A stretch of 64,000 nucleotides of DNA from Nitrosovibrio sp. Nv6. GTDB lineage: Bacteria > Pseudomonadota > Gammaproteobacteria > Burkholderiales > Nitrosomonadaceae. Of the stretch, positions 55,927 through 64,000 are shown in pieces. The translations under genes were made by a program, and so were the position numbers. The DNA lies in contig NZ_FODX01000001.1 in assembly GCF_900110495.1 (NCBI RefSeq), forward strand, positions 930,001 through 994,000, in the 5' to 3' direction. Each line of letters starts with the position of its first letter. The stretch's first letter is position 1. The notes beneath the pieces were generated by a model, which did not search any database, was not told the origin of the DNA, and worked only from the letters and a program-made list of their open reading frames with translations.

Positions 55927-57246
55927 ATGCCCGGAACTTCCAATCCACATATCGAATCTTCGTTGGCGCATAAGTGCGTGGAGCAATACGACGAAGTGCG
56001 CAATCAAACCTTGAAGCTGGTCGAAACACTCACGCCGGATGATCAGATGGTGCAATCCATGGCGGACGCGAGCCCGACAAAGTGGCACATCGCGCATACA
56101 ACCTGGTTTTTTGAAGCATTTATCCTCATACCGCACGTGCGTGACTATGTGCCTTTCGATGCGCGCTTCAGCTTCCTGTTCAATTCGTACTACAAGCGGC
56201 TGGGAGGTCATCCCCATCGCACCATACGGGGAACGCTTTCCCGCCCTACCCTCGATCAGGTTCGCCTTTATCGTACGCATGTCGATTACCACATTCATGA
56301 ACTACTCAATCGCGGTGCTTCAGCCGAAGTTTTGCGATTGCTGGAACTAGGGATGAACCATGAGCAGCAACATCAGGAGTTAATCGTTACCGACATCAAG
56401 CACGCATTCTGGACCAATCCATTGCGTCCCGCTTACCAGCCCAGCCAGCCCAGGCAGATTCGTGTTGTTGAAGCGCCTGCTGAGCCGCCGCTGACCTGGT
56501 GTTGTTTCGACGATGGTATTTATGAGGTAGGACATGAAATGGGGGGCTTTGCGTTTGATAACGAGTTGCCGCGGCATTACACCTATATAAACCCGTTCTG
56601 TATCGCCTCCCGGCTTGTTACGAATAAAGAGTATCTGGCATTCATGGCCGACGACGGTTATAGACGCCCGGAACTTTGGCTCTCCGACGCCTGGGATCAT
56701 CTTTGCGAGCATGGATGGATAGCACCGCTCTACTGGGAGCAGGCGGGGGATGACTGGGCTCAGTTTACTTGCCGAGGCATGCAGCCGTTAAACCCTAACG
56801 AACCGGTATGCCACGTCAGCTTCTACGAAGCCGATGCCTTCGCCCGATGGGCAGGCGCGCGGCTCCCCACGGAGTTCGAATGGGAGATTGCAGCCGATGC
56901 GACTAAAAACGCAGGCAGGATATCGGGAAATCTGCTGGAGAGCGAAACATACCATCCACGACCGCTCCATCCGGCGGGGTCGCAAGAGACGGACTTGCAA
57001 CAGATCTTCGGGGACACGTGGGAGTGGACCGCGAGCCCCTACTCCGCATATCCAGGTTATTGCGCACCATTAGGCGCCGAAGGGGAATATAACGGCAAAT
57101 TCATGTGTAACCAGATGGTGTTGCGCGGCGGGTCGTGCGTCACGCCCGAATCACACATACGTAAATCTTACCGTAATTTTTTTCTTCCCCAGATGCGCTG
57201 GCAGTTTTCCGGCATAAGATTGGCTCACGATCGGGGTGGCTCATGA
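55927..57246 (+). CDS. egtB: ergothioneine biosynthesis iron-dependent sulfoxide synthase
   Basis: A 439-residue EgtB-type enzyme that joins a thiol to trimethyl-histidine (hercynine) with oxygen. The N-terminal DinB-like domain supplies the iron ligands: WHIAH (His 54, His 57) and HEQQHQE (His 145, His 149). The C-terminal half is an FGE-sulfatase fold (VTNKEYLAFMADDGY, GARLPTEFEWE, WEWTASPYSAYPGY, VLRGGSCVTP). The ATG at 55927 starts family similarity; an earlier in-frame start is less likely. It overlaps egtD by ATGA. No egtA or egtC lies nearby, so the thiol donor (gamma-glutamylcysteine or cysteine) is open. Confidence 0.94.
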   Translation: MPGTSNPHIESSLAHKCVEQYDEVRNQTLKLVETLTPDDQMVQSMADASPTKWHIAHTTWFFEAFILIPHVRDYVPFDARFSFLFNSYYKRLGGHPHRTIRGTLSRPTLDQVRLYRTHVDYHIHELLNRGASAEVLRLLELGMNHEQQHQELIVTDIKHAFWTNPLRPAYQPSQPRQIRVVEAPAEPPLTWCCFDDGIYEVGHEMGGFAFDNELPRHYTYINPFCIASRLVTNKEYLAFMADDGYRRPELWLSDAWDHLCEHGWIAPLYWEQAGDDWAQFTCRGMQPLNPNEPVCHVSFYEADAFARWAGARLPTEFEWEIAADATKNAGRISGNLLESETYHPRPLHPAGSQETDLQQIFGDTWEWTASPYSAYPGYCAPLGAEGEYNGKFMCNQMVLRGGSCVTPESHIRKSYRNFFLPQMRWQFSGIRLAHDRGGS

Positions 57247-58223
57247 TCAGATCTGAATATTTGAATCGAGTATCCGTCCCGCCCTCCATTCCGGCCACGG
57301 ATATAGCGGGAGACGTATTGGAAGGGCTTTCCCGCACGCCTAAAAGCCTGCCGCCGAAGCTGCTTTATGACGCACGAGGTTCAGCATTATTCGAACAAAT
57401 TACCTGTTTACCAGAGTATTATCCGACACGGACGGAAGCAGCCATATTGATGGCTCATGCCGACGAAATATGTGCCCGGCTCGGCCGAAACGTTTCCGTC
57501 GGCGAACTCGGTGCCGGGACCGCGACAAAGACGCGCATTTTGTTGCGTTCGTTGCTGCGCCGGCAATTCAGTGTAAATTACTTTCCACTTGACGTCTCCG
57601 ATGCTGCTCTGCAATTGGCGAAAGAGGAAGTCGAAAGAGAATTGCGGGCGGTGAATGTGCATCCCCAGGTTGGGGATTTCGAAGACTTGACGTTCCTCGA
57701 ACTGCAGCCCCGACCACGTCTGGTTCTGTACATAGGTTCAAGTATTGGTAATCTGGAACACGACGAAGCCATCGCCCTGCTCCAAAATGTTGCGCGGCAC
57801 TTATCAAGCGGAGACCAGCTACTGCTTGGGGTGGATCTCGTGAAGGATAGCGCTGTCATGCATGCGGCGTATAACGACAGTGCCGGAATAACCGCTTCGT
57901 TCAACAGGAATCTTCTCGTTCGCATCAATCGGGAACTTGGAGGACACTTTGACCCTGACGCATTTTGCCATGTATCTTTCTGGAACGAGGCGGCATCGCG
58001 GATTGAGCTGCATCTGGAAAGCCGGCGTCCCCAGTCAGTAAGAGTGGATGCGCTTGATACGACACTGCGGTTCCATCAGGGGGAGCGTATTCATACGGAA
58101 AACAGCTACAAATATACGATTGGGCGCATGAAGGATCTGCTCCGGCGCAGCGGCTTCGAAGTGGAACATACCTGGACAGATTCTGATTGCTGGTTTGCGT
58201 TAAGCCTGGGCGTGATAATATAA
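57243..58223 (+). CDS. egtD: L-histidine N(alpha)-methyltransferase
   Basis: A 326-residue SAM enzyme that makes hercynine by three methylations of histidine. It has LPPKLLYDARGSALFEQIT, LPEYYPTRTEAAIL, the SAM site VGELGAGTATKTRILL, LYIGSSIGNLE, HAAYNDSAGITASFN and the C-terminal IHTENSYKYTI segment. It is the second gene of a two-gene ergothioneine operon. Confidence 0.95.
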   Translation: MIRSEYLNRVSVPPSIPATDIAGDVLEGLSRTPKSLPPKLLYDARGSALFEQITCLPEYYPTRTEAAILMAHADEICARLGRNVSVGELGAGTATKTRILLRSLLRRQFSVNYFPLDVSDAALQLAKEEVERELRAVNVHPQVGDFEDLTFLELQPRPRLVLYIGSSIGNLEHDEAIALLQNVARHLSSGDQLLLGVDLVKDSAVMHAAYNDSAGITASFNRNLLVRINRELGGHFDPDAFCHVSFWNEAASRIELHLESRRPQSVRVDALDTTLRFHQGERIHTENSYKYTIGRMKDLLRRSGFEVEHTWTDSDCWFALSLGVII

Positions 58224-58321
58224 AACCCTGACATGTTTTAAGATTGTTTCCCCATCAGTGTTGCTGGCGCTCCCTCACGATAATCTGCAAGATACAAATT
58301 CGAAAGGCCAATGAGTCAGGT

Positions 58322-58349
58322 TTGTCACAACATCCGGTATTATTATAGA
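58322..58349 (+). promoter_or_regulatory. possible sigma-70 promoter of terC
   Basis: TTGTCA and TATAGA are separated by 16 bases about 75 bases before the terC start. The first box matches the consensus in five of six positions, the second in four. No Mn riboswitch-like fold was recognised between it and the gene. Confidence 0.35.
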
Positions 58350-58425
58350 GAGTGGGAACGAAACTATATTACGTTCAAACTGAAGCTGCTTTGCCTTGAA
58401 AAATGAGTTGAAATGAGAGAAGCCG

Positions 58426-59175
58426 ATGTTTGAGTGGCTGGCTAGCCCGGAAGCGTGGATAGCGTTAGTGACGTTAACCACGCTGGAGATTGTTCTAGGC
58501 ATAGACAACATTATTTTCATCTCGATTCTTGTCGGTCGTCTCCCCGAAGCTCAGCGTAATTTCGCCAGAAGGACGGGGCTCGGTCTGGCCATGCTCACCC
58601 GGCTCGGTTTACTGTTCTCCATTTCATGGGTGATGGGATTAACCAAACCGTGGTTTTCGGTATTTGGCAACTCGGTTTCGGGACGGGATGTCGTGCTGAT
58701 AGGAGGAGGCCTGTTTCTGCTGTATAAAGCGACACACGAAATACATAACAGCCTCGAAGGTGTGGAAGAAAGCGACAAGAAAGTTGTCGTCACAGGCATG
58801 GGAATGGTGCTGCTTCAGATCACCATCCTGGATATTGTGTTCTCGCTGGATTCGGTCATCACGGCGGTTGGTCTGGTCGAACATGTGTCACTGATGGCAA
58901 TTGCCATTGTTCTGGCGGTACTGGTTATGCTGATAGCCGCAAAGCCTATCGGCGATTTCGTAGAAGCCCATCCCACCATCAAGATTCTGGCACTTTCCTT
59001 CCTGATATTGGTAGGAATGACACTGATAGTCGAGGGCTTCGATGTACACGTCCCGAAAGGCTATATTTATTTTGCGATGGCATTTTCAGTCGGCGTGGAA
59101 TTTCTCAATCTTCGGATGCGTAAAAAAAGCAGGGATACCGTCAAATTACACAGGCACATCAGTAACATCGACTGA
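58426..59175 (+). CDS. TerC family integral membrane protein
   Basis: A 249-residue membrane protein with about seven membrane segments. The two conserved acidic motifs are EIVLGIDNIIFI (Glu 21, Asp 27) and DIVFSLDSVITAVG, which are thought to form a metal path. TerC proteins of this length (YkoY/YceF group) export manganese or load exoenzymes with it; the tellurite name is historical. The C-terminal tail is basic and cytoplasmic. It stands alone after egtD. Confidence 0.93.
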   Translation: MFEWLASPEAWIALVTLTTLEIVLGIDNIIFISILVGRLPEAQRNFARRTGLGLAMLTRLGLLFSISWVMGLTKPWFSVFGNSVSGRDVVLIGGGLFLLYKATHEIHNSLEGVEESDKKVVVTGMGMVLLQITILDIVFSLDSVITAVGLVEHVSLMAIAIVLAVLVMLIAAKPIGDFVEAHPTIKILALSFLILVGMTLIVEGFDVHVPKGYIYFAMAFSVGVEFLNLRMRKKSRDTVKLHRHISNID

Positions 59176-59394
59176 GCCCAGCCTGCACCTTCCCAAGTCT
59201 TCATTTGCTCGCTTTCTTTTAACACATCAACGAACAGCTTCAACAACCTCTATTACGTCGCAGCTCTGAACCGGTGCGGGAAATGATGAGCGCTTCAAAA
59301 AGTCCCCTTCACGCTCAGTTTGAACATATATGGAATGATTTGGCCAAGTCACAAAAGCGATCTGTAACAAAACCATATGTCAAACCTATCGTAG

Positions 59395-61224
59395 ATGCTT
59401 GACTGGCAGAACGGGCAACCCTTTTCCTCCCGTTTCGGCGATGTCTATTTCTCAAGCGATTCCGGGTTGGCGGAAAAACGCCATGTTTTTCTTCAAGGCA
59501 ACCGGCTGGCTGAGCGTTTTGCATCATTGCGGGCCGGAGACAATCTTGCCATCGGCGAAACGGGCTTCGGCACGGGGTTGAGTTTTTTATGCACCTGGAA
59601 ACTATTCGATGAGGTTGCCCGCTCATCCAAATGCAGCCTTGATTTTTTCAGTGTCGAAAAATATCCTCTCAATGAACGCGAACTGAGCGACACGCTGGCG
59701 CTTTGGCCGGAATTGCGGGGGTACGCCGATAATCTCATCGCACGTTGGCGGCGCCGCGTGCCCGGCTGGAATCGATGGAGCTTTGCCGAAGGACGGGTGC
59801 GCCTGACGCTGGTGATAAGCGATGTAACCGAAGCGCTCCCTGAAATTTGCGGCAGCATCGATGCATGGTTTTTCGATGGCTTTTCGCCGGCGCGCAATCC
59901 TGAAATGTGGACACAACAGGTCTTCCAGGGCGTTTTGCGCGCCTCACGGCCCGGCGCCACATTTGCGACCTACACCAGTGCCGCCGCAACAAGGCGGGGT
60001 TTGGCGCAAAGCGGCTTTGAGGTTAGTAAATCGCCCGGCTTCGGCCGCAAACGCGAGATGCTGCAAGGCTATCTTCCCGGCTTGCCCCCGATGCGAACCA
60101 CTCCGGCAACAGCCATTGTTATCGGCGGAGGTGTAGCCGGCTGCGCCGCGGCCTCGGCACTGGCAGCGCGCGGTGTTTCCGTTAAACTGATCGAGCGCGC
60201 GCCAGCACTGGCTGCAGGGGCATCGGGCAATGCAAAGGGTATATTGCACACTCGACTGAGTGCCGGCATGAACTCGCTGCAACGCTTCGTATTGTCATCC
60301 TATGGGCACGCACTTGCCTTGCTTGATGAAAAGCTACCGGTAGATGGCGCCGTTCGCGCGGAATGCGGCGAGTTGCAGCTGGCATTTTGCGAAGAAGAAG
60401 CAAGACGGATCGACAGGCTGGCGGCGCTTGCCTGGCCGCCTCATGTCTTGCAACGAGTAGATGCAACTGAAGCTTCCAGTCTGGCTGGTATCGCGCTGGC
60501 GCATGGGGGTTTGTGGTTTCCTGCCGGGGGATGGATCGTCCCGCCACGGCTGTGCGCGGCATTGGCAAGGAGTCCGGCCATCGTGCGGCATACGGGGCAC
60601 CTTGTGGAATCGTTGAAAGCAGTGGAAGGCGGGTGGCGTGTGGAAGGAAAGGGCCAGCATGACCAAGCATGGTCTCATGAGGCTCAGGTAGCGGTGGTCT
60701 GCACTGCATACCAGTTGAAATCATTTGCGCCGTGGGCAAACCTGCCGCTGACGCCGGTGCGCGGACAGATCACCGCATTACCGGCCACACCTCACAGTGT
60801 AAATCTGCGGACAATTGTATGCGCCGGGGGTTATCTTGTTCCCTCCATTTCCGGCCTGCATATGGTGGGAGCAACGCACAGCTTCAACGATGAGTCGGTT
60901 GACTTGCGGGCATCCGATCATGTCGAAAACTTGTCCAGACTCACGGAAATATCTCCGGTACTGGCCAAGGCAATGAATATTGATTCGTTGGATGTCGGGC
61001 AACTATCTGGCCGTGCATCGGTGAGAGCCTCCGTTCCAGGCGCAATACCACTCGTAGGCGAGCTATTGCCCAGACTTTATACCAGTCTCGGTCATGGCAC
61101 TCGAGGCATCATTACCGCCGGACTTTCGGGGGAATTGATCGCAGCGGACTCATGCAGACAATTGTCGCCCTTGCCATTGGCTGTGGCAAATGCATTGAGG
61201 CCCGCTGGACGAGCTGTCAGGTAA
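59395..61224 (+). CDS. mnmC: bifunctional tRNA 5-methylaminomethyl-2-thiouridine synthesis protein
   Basis: A 609-residue fusion enzyme for the last two steps of mnm5s2U34 synthesis in tRNA. The N-terminal methyltransferase has QPFSSRFGDVYFS, the SAM loop GETGFGTG at 54-61 and WFFDGFSPARNPEMW. The C-terminal FAD oxidase has GGGVAGCAAASALAARG from residue 244, GNAKGILH and RASVRASVPGAIPLVG. The order (methyltransferase then oxidase) and length fit MnmC. The ATG has no clear ribosome site, but a stop lies shortly upstream in frame. Confidence 0.95.
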   Translation: MLDWQNGQPFSSRFGDVYFSSDSGLAEKRHVFLQGNRLAERFASLRAGDNLAIGETGFGTGLSFLCTWKLFDEVARSSKCSLDFFSVEKYPLNERELSDTLALWPELRGYADNLIARWRRRVPGWNRWSFAEGRVRLTLVISDVTEALPEICGSIDAWFFDGFSPARNPEMWTQQVFQGVLRASRPGATFATYTSAAATRRGLAQSGFEVSKSPGFGRKREMLQGYLPGLPPMRTTPATAIVIGGGVAGCAAASALAARGVSVKLIERAPALAAGASGNAKGILHTRLSAGMNSLQRFVLSSYGHALALLDEKLPVDGAVRAECGELQLAFCEEEARRIDRLAALAWPPHVLQRVDATEASSLAGIALAHGGLWFPAGGWIVPPRLCAALARSPAIVRHTGHLVESLKAVEGGWRVEGKGQHDQAWSHEAQVAVVCTAYQLKSFAPWANLPLTPVRGQITALPATPHSVNLRTIVCAGGYLVPSISGLHMVGATHSFNDESVDLRASDHVENLSRLTEISPVLAKAMNIDSLDVGQLSGRASVRASVPGAIPLVGELLPRLYTSLGHGTRGIITAGLSGELIAADSCRQLSPLPLAVANALRPAGRAVR

Positions 61225-61532
61225 TGACAACGTACGCGGCTGACTATAAACAGCACATGCGTTTTGGGCTGTTAGGTTCTTTCCAGATATACCTTGGGTG
61301 GCGACGATAGAGGTAGGGGTGTACTTAAGTCCAATGGGCAACGAGCTTAAAAAGCCATAAAATACGCAGCACATCTCGCTGGATAATTTGCGCTATATGG
61401 CATTCAGACGGGGCATTCGGACGGCCGTCACTCTTCCCTATCAGGACGCCGATCCCGTCATTCCACCCGTCGGCGAGAGAAAGAGAGATTTTTGAACCAT
61501 TTATCAGGTGCGTTGCCTAAAGGAATTTTCGT
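61225..61532. other. gap after mnmC
   Basis: About 310 bases with no supported gene. A tiny frame of 32 codons starts at 61397 (MAFRRGIRTAVTLPYQ...) but nothing supports it. The end has AAAGGAATTTTCGT, a ribosome site for the next gene. Confidence 0.45.
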
Positions 61533-61919
61533 ATGAATGCCAAACCCAAGCGCCAAGCCCCGCAAATTGACAATTTCAGTTCTGAAACAACGCAACCGCT
61601 TAAACCGATCAATTCCTGGACGAGCGCTGCAATCGGCATTACCGCATATATATTCGAAGAGTCGGAAGCCGCCATACGCGAATCGGGTCTGGTGCCCGAG
61701 TGGGTGAGCTATCCAGCCGATGGCCCGGGCAATGGTATTGCCGTACCCGCACATCATGCTTTTCCAAGCTATATGAAGCTTGTGAGATTGAAAAGCGGAC
61801 GTTTACGTCTTGTAATCGATGTCCGTGCTGTGCTGCCTGGAGATACCCAATTCCAGCGCTTTTTAGGGAGTCTCACAGCGGACGCGAGCCTTTCTCTGGT
61901 TGGAAGAGAGTCTGCATGA
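61533..61919 (+). CDS. hypothetical protein, 128 residues
   Basis: The gene has a proper ribosome site (AAGGA eight bases before ATG). The first 25 residues are polar; the rest (SWTSAAIGITAYIFEESEAAI, VPEWVSYPADGPGNGIAVP, LVRLKSGRLRLVIDVRAVLPGD) looks like a compact alpha/beta domain. There is no signal peptide or membrane segment. I do not recognise the family. It could be a lineage-specific gene. Confidence 0.6.
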   Translation: MNAKPKRQAPQIDNFSSETTQPLKPINSWTSAAIGITAYIFEESEAAIRESGLVPEWVSYPADGPGNGIAVPAHHAFPSYMKLVRLKSGRLRLVIDVRAVLPGDTQFQRFLGSLTADASLSLVGRESA

Positions 61920-62369
61920 CTGAGCAAACAACTCTCTCATCCGCACAAGTCCTGTAGGTCGGAATCTAAATTGACGGGATTTGTTGCGTCGCGTGAAGTA
62001 ACTTCTCAACGAACTCCAGCCTACTCCATTCCGCGGATGATGAGTGCGATAGCTTTCTCAAAAAAACCTACGGTTTGTTTAATTCAAAATGGTATCAACT
62101 GCGGAACATTCCGCTCCCGTTCAGAATGGCAGTAGGGGCAATGGGTGGAGCGAGCCGTAACGTGCGACTGACCGTTATCCTATCCTGAACGAAAGTCAAT
62201 TCAGGAAGGATAAAAGGGTAGTGACCGGACAGTCACACCATGTGATCTGCCTTGACTAGTGCTTCGCAGCGACTGATCCGCGATACACCTGCCCTCCCAA
62301 GCAGGCACAATGAGGCAGCCTTCCACCTATATCCAGCCGACATCTGCATCTGATCAACAATTTAATTGC
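61920..62369. other. gap with an inverted repeat
   Basis: No gene is seen. At 62176-62212 TATCC-TAT-CCTGAA pairs with TTCAGG-AA-GGATA around a ten-base loop; it is an interrupted hairpin without a T tract, so a protein-binding or structural element is as likely as a terminator. Several short frames cross the gap without support. Confidence 0.45.
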
Positions 62370-62585
62370 TCAGTCTTTCGACCTCATCCTGATGTTTGCC
62401 TGAGCCTCTGCTTTATTGAGGGCGGAAATGCTGCGCCCAAATGCATCTCTCGTTTTCCTGTCAGCCTGAGCGCTCTTTATGCTGCGCTCGCACCGCCAGC
62501 GTTTGCCCGTCTTTGTGACAACCAGACGCATTTCATCTCGTGAATGTTGAACGTGACAATGGTAGCAATAGATATTGGTAGGCAT
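62370..62585 (-). CDS. small Cys-containing protein, possible zinc ribbon
   Basis: A 71-residue basic protein starting MPTNIYCYHCHVQHSRDEMR and going on LVVTKTGKRWRCERSIKSAQ. CxxCH near the start and a third Cys in RWRC suggest a half zinc ribbon; the end is a charged helix. The start was chosen at MPTNIY because a T/G-rich stretch before it carries no similarity; a longer start adds ten residues. Unknown function; it lies just behind the tRNA terminator. Confidence 0.5.
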   Translation of the reverse strand: MPTNIYCYHCHVQHSRDEMRLVVTKTGKRWRCERSIKSAQADRKTRDAFGRSISALNKAEAQANIRMRSKD

Positions 62586-62640
62586 GATAGTTTTCCTTGT
62601 ACGCATTCCCAGCATTTGGCGATAAGCGGCTGGAGTCTGA

Positions 62641-62680
62641 AAAAAATAAGGGGCTAGACTTATTGCCTAACCCCTTTTTT
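62641..62680 (-). terminator. rho-independent terminator of tRNA-Arg
   Basis: On the - strand GGGGTTAG pairs with CTAGCCCC (one G-T pair) around a nine-base loop, followed by TTATTTTTT. It begins a few bases after the tRNA 3' end. Confidence 0.88.
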
Positions 62681-62683
62681 TAA

Positions 62684-62760
62684 TGGCGCGCCCGGCAGGA
62701 TTCGAACCCACGACCCCTTGGTTCGTAGCCAAGTACTCTATCCAACTGAGCTACGGGCGC
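62684..62760 (-). tRNA. tRNA-Arg (anticodon ACG)
   Basis: The - strand folds as a full cloverleaf of 77 bases: acceptor GCGCCCG with CGGGCGC, D-arm with AGCTCAGTTGGATAGAG, anticodon stem TTGG/CCAA with the loop CTACGAA, and the T-arm GTGGGTTCGAATCC. The discriminator is G and the CCA end is encoded. The anticodon ACG, read as ICG, decodes CGU/CGC/CGA. Confidence 0.97.
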
Positions 62761-62964
62761 CTAAAAGCTGGTCAAGTTTCGGCTGGTCAAGTTTTGCCCA
62801 GAGTATTAAAAATTGCCCATCCATCATTATATCAGACTGATGGGCTCAAGGGTCAAAGCAATTTCGAACCCAAACCGCTGCTATTCTCTCTCGAAACTAA
62901 AAAATACTGACGTGGAAATACGGGCTCAGGAAGCTGACAGGGGTATCCAGAATTTCATACCGGC
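62761..62964. other. gap between tRNA-Arg and the alcohol dehydrogenase gene
   Basis: About 200 bases. A doubled GCTGGTCAAGTTT-type sequence lies at 62767-62798, just before the tRNA gene in its direction of transcription. No gene seen. Confidence 0.4.
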
Positions 62965-63954
62965 TTAAAAATCGGGAATGAGCACGGCCGCGCCCGTCAG
63001 TTTCCCTTCACGCAGCCTCGTTAAAGCTGTATTTGCCTCACTGAGCGGCAGCAATTCCGTAGTCACCCTGATAGGTATTTTCGGGGCCAATGTCAGAAAT
63101 TCTTCGGCATCCTGGCGGGTAAGATTGGCAACGGATACCAGGCGTTTTTCACGCCATAGAATGTCATAGGGAAAAGCAGGAATATCGCTCATGTGAATGC
63201 CCCCACAGACGACGATTCCGCCCGCGCGAATTGATCGCAGCGCAGCGGGCACGAGAGCGCCCACGGGCGCGAAAATAATCGCGGCGTCGAGTTCTTCTGG
63301 CGGCGCCATATCTGAATTGCCTGCCCAGGCCGCGCCCATCCTGACGGCAAAATCCTGTGCCGCAGTATCTCCAGGCCGCGTGAAGGCAAATAATTTCCGC
63401 TCCTGATAACGCAGGATCTGGGCGACGATATGAGCCGCAGCGCCGAAGCCGTAAATTCCAATTCGCTCAGCGTCGCCAGCCATTTTAAGCGCGCGGTAAC
63501 CGATCAATCCGGCACACAACAGGGGCGCGGCTTCCACGTCGCTATAAGTGTCGGGAATACGGAAACAATAACGGGCGTCGGCGACGGTATATTCGGCGTA
63601 GCCTCCATCTATCTGATAACCGGTAAATCTGGCGTCTGCACATAGATTCTCGCGTCCGCTGCGGCAGTAGCGGCACTCACCGCAGGTCCAGCCCAGCCAG
63701 GGAATACCGATCCGTTCACCCACGGAAAAATGGCGTACGTTTGTTCCACACGCCGCCACTCGTCCTACGATTTCATGTCCCGGAACAATCGGCAGTTTTG
63801 GATCGGGCAATTCGCCGTCCACCACATGCAAATCAGTGCGGCAAACAGCGCATGCTGCAACCTTGACCAGCAGTTCATCGGGACTTGGTCGTGGACGGGA
63901 CAGCGAGCGCTTTTGAAGCATCTGTCCAGGCACGTTCAGCACCATTGCGTACAT
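62965..63954 (-). CDS. zinc-dependent alcohol dehydrogenase
   Basis: A 329-residue medium-chain dehydrogenase. The catalytic zinc site includes Cys in CAVCRTDLHVVDG and PGHEIVGRV; the structural zinc is held by the four Cys in CGECRYCRSGRENLC. The NAD(P)-binding loop is GIYGFGAAAHIVAQ, slightly unlike the normal GxGxxG. It resembles the AdhP/YjgB-like proteins that oxidise simple alcohols or reduce aldehydes. The start MYAMVLNVPGQ lies close to the right edge of the window, with the upstream region partly outside. Confidence 0.93.
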   Translation of the reverse strand: MYAMVLNVPGQMLQKRSLSRPRPSPDELLVKVAACAVCRTDLHVVDGELPDPKLPIVPGHEIVGRVAACGTNVRHFSVGERIGIPWLGWTCGECRYCRSGRENLCADARFTGYQIDGGYAEYTVADARYCFRIPDTYSDVEAAPLLCAGLIGYRALKMAGDAERIGIYGFGAAAHIVAQILRYQERKLFAFTRPGDTAAQDFAVRMGAAWAGNSDMAPPEELDAAIIFAPVGALVPAALRSIRAGGIVVCGGIHMSDIPAFPYDILWREKRLVSVANLTRQDAEEFLTLAPKIPIRVTTELLPLSEANTALTRLREGKLTGAAVLIPDF

Positions 63955-64000
63955 GGGATCGTTTGGCGTAAACGTCTCGATACAAAATCGGCGATTGACG

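Overview
The window reads as a chromosomal segment of a betaproteobacterium, most likely an ammonia oxidiser of the Nitrosomonadaceae (Nitrosospira-like). This is inferred from gene order and protein character: truA-trpF-trpB-trpA-accD-folC-SPOR-cvpA-purF-metZ, the leuC/leuD/leuB/asd/fimV block, and the general codon and protein style. No 16S gene is present, so the genus is an inference.

Positions 1-27371 (+ strand) hold the right-hand part of an extracellular contractile injection system (eCIS, the Afp/PVC-like class). The sheath, tube and tape-measure genes must lie to the left of the window if the locus is complete. In order come the end of a Pro-rich eCIS protein, the DUF4255 cap protein, the AAA+ ATPase, a small 71-85 aa protein, then five genes (carriers A-E) that each start with a Cys4/LQRK tag and a DUF4157 HExxH domain and end in unrelated domains. 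After these follow the baseplate genes: tube/hub protein, LysM, gpD, gpV spike, PAAR-like tip, gp25, two gpJ-like wedges, a gpI-like protein and a DUF6519 protein. Most structural genes are joined by ATGA overlaps.

The carriers are the most notable part. Their C-terminal regions look like a deaminase (A), a Cys-rich HExxH domain (B), Trp-rich 11-residue repeats plus a second HELTH domain (C), a caspase-like fold (D) and an M35/aspzincin protease (E). Broken copies of the ATPase 3' end (before C) and of the tube-gene 5' end (after D), a second copy of the small gene, and three near-identical leader repeats (before B, D and E) show that the array grew by duplication inside the operon.

Positions 27838-29732 carry a sigma-54 activator gene with a GAFTDA variant loop, a good -24/-12 promoter and a small winged-helix-like gene. 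Positions 29793-35987 are housekeeping and envelope genes: cysS, a TPR protein and an L,D-transpeptidase that both end in NTF2-like domains, two cyclophilins and an M48 lipoprotein peptidase.

Positions 36158-54411 (- strand) are the biosynthetic block: metZ, purF, cvpA, SPOR, folC, accD, trpA/B/F, truA, fimV, asd, leuB, leuD, an unannotated-size entericidin-like lipoprotein, leuC and an MFS transporter. Positions 54600-63954 hold a decayed helicase fragment, a PRC-barrel gene, egtB-egtD (ergothioneine), terC, mnmC, two small unknown genes, tRNA-Arg(ACG) with its terminator and a zinc alcohol dehydrogenase. No CRISPR array, rRNA or intact insertion sequence was seen.
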